The translations under genes were made by a program, and so were the position numbers. Source: Candidatus Omnitrophota bacterium (GTDB lineage: Bacteria > Omnitrophota > Koll11 > Gygaellales > Profunditerraquicolaceae). Taken from it: a stretch of 8,250 bases of DNA. The notes beneath the pieces were generated by a model. The model saw nothing but the letters and a program-made list of their open reading frames with translations, searched no databases and had not been told where the DNA came from. Below, one piece after another: positions 6,366 through 8,250 of this stretch. The stretch spans positions 1 through 8,250 of the forward strand of contig JAQUNE010000056.1 of assembly GCA_028717765.1 (NCBI GenBank), in the 5' to 3' direction. The stretch's first letter is position 1. Every line of letters begins with the position of its first letter.

Positions 6366-7461
6366 TTTTTGTAAAAATCCCCCCTAGCCCCCTTTCACAA
6401 AATGAAACCTTCCATAAATAAAGAAAGAAATCTAGCAAGTTGTCAAAAAGCAAGAAACGTACAATTGCCCCTTTCCATCTCTTTAAAGTAAAAAAATTAG
6501 TTTTATTAACAAAAATTCTTAAAAGAAATTTTTTCGTAGCGTTAACTCTAAATTTATCTAACAGTTCTTCAGAGAGCTGTAAATCAAGCGTCTCTCTGCA
6601 AAGATATAAAACAAAATATACCGAACTAAAAAAATGGTTCTTACGCGCATTATCCTTAATATAATCCCAATCGAGCATCTTTTCTTTGGTTTTAAGCAAT
6701 TCAGCGATATCAACGACGGAATTTAAGATGAGGTCGCGCACATGCCTTCTCAGGTGTAAAGTAAGGTAAAGAAAGTTATCTTCGCTAGATAAACTAAAAA
6801 ACTCTCTGCCGCTGATACTTATCTTTTGTACCCTTTCCCAAACTAATGGCAGGTCCAATAGATACGGCCGGCTAGGCAGAAGTTTCCAATGCAGATCAAC
6901 AAAGATGCACTGCTCTTTAAAGGCTTTTTTTGAGAACATCAGTTCATATTGATTCTGCTGATCGTAATTCTGCGCCTCTTTTTCGTTTGTCTGGTAATTG
7001 AGCTGCAAAAAAATATTTTTTAATGGCAGAAAATCTTCCCTCTTAATGAACATATCCGCATCAACCATGATTCTTAATGCATGGTCATTATAGAGCGTAT
7101 AAATCAATGCCAGCCCCTTAAGCAAGATAATCCTGATATTTTTGGCAGAGGCTAATTCAAGGATGCGAAAAATTTCTTTCTCCAAAACGAGATTTCTCTG
7201 TAAATTCGCAAGGTAAACCTGTTTTATGCTTTCGCGGACTTCCTGAGGCACGGAATTAAACAGGCCAGTTTTATTTAAATTAGCATACACTAACGGGGTA
7301 AGCTTTTGCTTATCAGCAATCTTTTTTATTTTTCCCCAGTCAAGAGCAAGGGCGGACAAATGACCCAGTTCTTCTTGCCGGGATGCGTCAAGCTCTAACC
7401 TTGCGCAAAGAAAGATCAGCCTAAATTCCTGCGGGATTTTTAGCATTGATGATTCATTCAT
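6358..7461 (-). CDS. NTP_transf_5-type nucleotidyltransferase-fold protein
   Basis: This 367-residue soluble protein matches the uncharacterised nucleotidyltransferase family (PF14907, NTP_transf_5). The diagnostic core is LLKG (113-116), then Arg130 followed by the acidic pair Asp134 and Asp136 (RIMVDAD). The third acidic residue is Asp189 in DLHW (189-192). These would form the metal site of a polymerase-beta-like nucleotidyltransferase fold. The rest is helical and includes LHLRRHVRD (235-243). The substrate is unknown for the family. Members are often found beside polysaccharide genes and in some peptide-modification loci, which fits this setting. The start ATG at 7461 overlaps the transporter stop as ATGA, which favours it over a second ATG five codons later; neither has a clear Shine-Dalgarno sequence. 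The 3' end encodes CERGLGG through two G-runs and overlaps the next gene by eight bases. The family call is good; the function is unresolved. Confidence 0.85.
   Translation of the reverse strand: MNESSMLKIPQEFRLIFLCARLELDASRQEELGHLSALALDWGKIKKIADKQKLTPLVYANLNKTGLFNSVPQEVRESIKQVYLANLQRNLVLEKEIFRILELASAKNIRIILLKGLALIYTLYNDHALRIMVDADMFIKREDFLPLKNIFLQLNYQTNEKEAQNYDQQNQYELMFSKKAFKEQCIFVDLHWKLLPSRPYLLDLPLVWERVQKISISGREFFSLSSEDNFLYLTLHLRRHVRDLILNSVVDIAELLKTKEKMLDWDYIKDNARKNHFFSSVYFVLYLCRETLDLQLSEELLDKFRVNATKKFLLRIFVNKTNFFTLKRWKGAIVRFLLFDNLLDFFLYLWKVSFCERGLGGIFTKNE
6379..6392 (-). other. Paired G-tracts at the end of the nucleotidyltransferase-like gene
   Basis: The minus strand reads GGGGG-CTA-GGGGGG within an otherwise A/T-rich stretch, 14 bases ahead of the next gene's ATG. 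The tracts encode part of CERGLGG. Two tracts cannot form an intramolecular G-quadruplex alone. They could act as an extended, over-spaced ribosome binding site, and slippage would change the C-terminus and the overlap with the next gene. The run is observed; any role is inferred. Confidence 0.3.
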
Positions 7462-8250
7462 TTAATCATTATGCGGGATAAATAATAGACCAGCGCAGAG
7501 ATCGCCGCAGAACAGGGAATGGTTAAGACCCAGGCCCAGATAATCCGTCCGGCAACTCCCCAGCGTACGGCACTAAAACGCCTGACTGAGCCAACGCCCA
7601 TAATCGATCCGGTAATGGTATGTGTCGTACTGACAGGGATCCCAAAGGCAGATGAAACAAAGAGCATAATGGCCGCTGCGCTTTCAGCACAAAACCCATC
7701 TACTGGTTTGAGCTTGGCAACTTTTTGCCCCATGGTTTTCACGATCCGCCATCCGCCAAACATCGTCCCCAAGGCAATGGCGCCATGACAAGAAAGCACA
7801 ACCCAGAGAGGAATATAAAATTTATCCCCCAACATTCCGGCACTAAAAAGCAGGCTGGCAATAATCCCCATGGTCTTTTGCGCGTCATTACCGCCGTGGC
7901 CTAGGCTATAACAGGCAGCTGATAACAACTGCCCCTTCCTAAAGATATGATCCACTTTTAAAGGAGCGCTTTTTTGAAATAACCGATAAACAATAATACC
8001 CAGCAACAAACCTAAAATTAATCCAGCTATCGGAGAAACAAAAATAAAAATTACGGTCTTTAATATCCCCTGCCAAACCAGCGAAGGCGGTCCGGCTTTT
8101 ACAAGTGCTGCTCCGATCATTCCACCAATCAACGCATGGGATGAACTTGTCGGTAAACCAAGATACCAGGTAATAATGTTCCATCCACAGGCTCCTGCCA
8201 GTGCCCCGAAAATTACCGCCTTATCCATCACATTTATATCGATTATGCCT
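7458..8250 (-). CDS. pit: Inorganic phosphate transporter, PiT family, N-terminus cut by window edge
   Basis: About 263 residues are visible, and the frame stays open to the right edge, so the first part of the gene lies outside. A GTG at 8231 and an ATG at 8228 are internal: the residues before them (GIIDIN) continue the usual family sequence. PiT proteins carry phosphate into the cell through two inverted halves. The visible part has the end of the first half, GLPTSSSHALIGG (residues 31-43 of the fragment). The second-half signatures follow: GHGGNDAQ (117-124) and GIPVSTTHTITG (203-214). Hydrophobic segments fill the region between these motifs, apart from a polar stretch at about 90-110 that would be the central loop. 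All signature residues look intact, so the protein is probably functional. Its TGA overlaps the next ATG as ATGA, tying phosphate uptake to the glycan genes downstream. No PhoU-like DUF47 gene, a common partner of Pit, is visible here; one could lie upstream. Confidence 0.95.
   Translation of the reverse strand, partial: GIIDINVMDKAVIFGALAGACGWNIITWYLGLPTSSSHALIGGMIGAALVKAGPPSLVWQGILKTVIFIFVSPIAGLILGLLLGIIVYRLFQKSAPLKVDHIFRKGQLLSAACYSLGHGGNDAQKTMGIIASLLFSAGMLGDKFYIPLWVVLSCHGAIALGTMFGGWRIVKTMGQKVAKLKPVDGFCAESAAAIMLFVSSAFGIPVSTTHTITGSIMGVGSVRRFSAVRWGVAGRIIWAWVLTIPCSAAISALVYYLSRIMIK

Noticed and set aside
7519..7788. 89-codon plus-strand frame opposite the phosphate transporter
   Set aside because: It covers the antisense of the conserved second PiT signature and has no features of its own.
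7939..8184. 81-codon minus-strand frame within the phosphate transporter gene
   Set aside because: It is out of frame with the PiT sequence, which carries the family signatures across the same bases. It is an artefact of overlapping frames.
8226..8231. GTG/ATG as the true start of the phosphate transporter
   Set aside because: The frame stays open to the window edge, and the residues just before fit the PiT family. A protein starting here would lack the first GND signature half, so truncation by the window is the simpler reading.

Overview
The window is a compact bacterial locus in which every supportable gene lies on the minus strand, so transcription runs from the right edge to the left edge. 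By eye the DNA is AT-rich, with A/T-heavy third codon positions. Genes overlap or nearly abut. The envelope-glycan gene content and compact style would fit a Gram-negative-like lineage such as Candidatus Omnitrophota. That assignment is a guess from style, because no taxonomic marker gene is present. Codon use looks standard: TGG encodes Trp, and TGA acts as stop at three gene junctions.

In transcription order the layout is as follows. (1) The 3' part of a PiT-family inorganic phosphate transporter, cut by the right edge (7458-8250). (2) An NTP_transf_5-type nucleotidyltransferase-fold protein (6358-7461). (3) and (4) Two tandem, clearly paralogous polytopic proteins of the O-antigen ligase/polymerase (Wzy_C/WaaL-like) superfamily (5145-6365 and 3884-5140). 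(5) A GT-B fold family 4 glycosyltransferase (2799-3887). (6) A full-size MsbA/PglK-like ABC exporter with a fused ATPase (1069-2802). These six open frames meet through overlaps of 4, 8, 4 and 4 bases and one gap of 4 bases. They almost certainly form one transcript with translational coupling.

A 104-base gap follows (965-1068), the only real non-coding stretch. It carries a credible sigma-70-like promoter and a perfect 6-bp dyad near the predicted transcription start. Beyond it lies a radical SAM/SPASM protein (1-964) whose C-terminus is cut by the left edge.

The likely theme is assembly of a cell-surface glycan. The glycosyltransferase would build a lipid-linked oligosaccharide, the ABC exporter would flip it or another lipid-linked product, and the two Wzy_C/WaaL-like proteins would polymerise or transfer it outside the membrane. 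The nucleotidyltransferase-like protein and the radical SAM/SPASM protein may add a modification. These roles are inferred from families and context. I found no CRISPR array, mobile element, RNA gene or rho-independent terminator, and no unmistakably new system. The most unusual points are the divergent tandem ligase/polymerase pair without the usual WaaL-type histidine, the phosphate transporter translationally coupled to glycan genes, and the combination of NTP_transf_5 protein, ABC exporter and SPASM enzyme.
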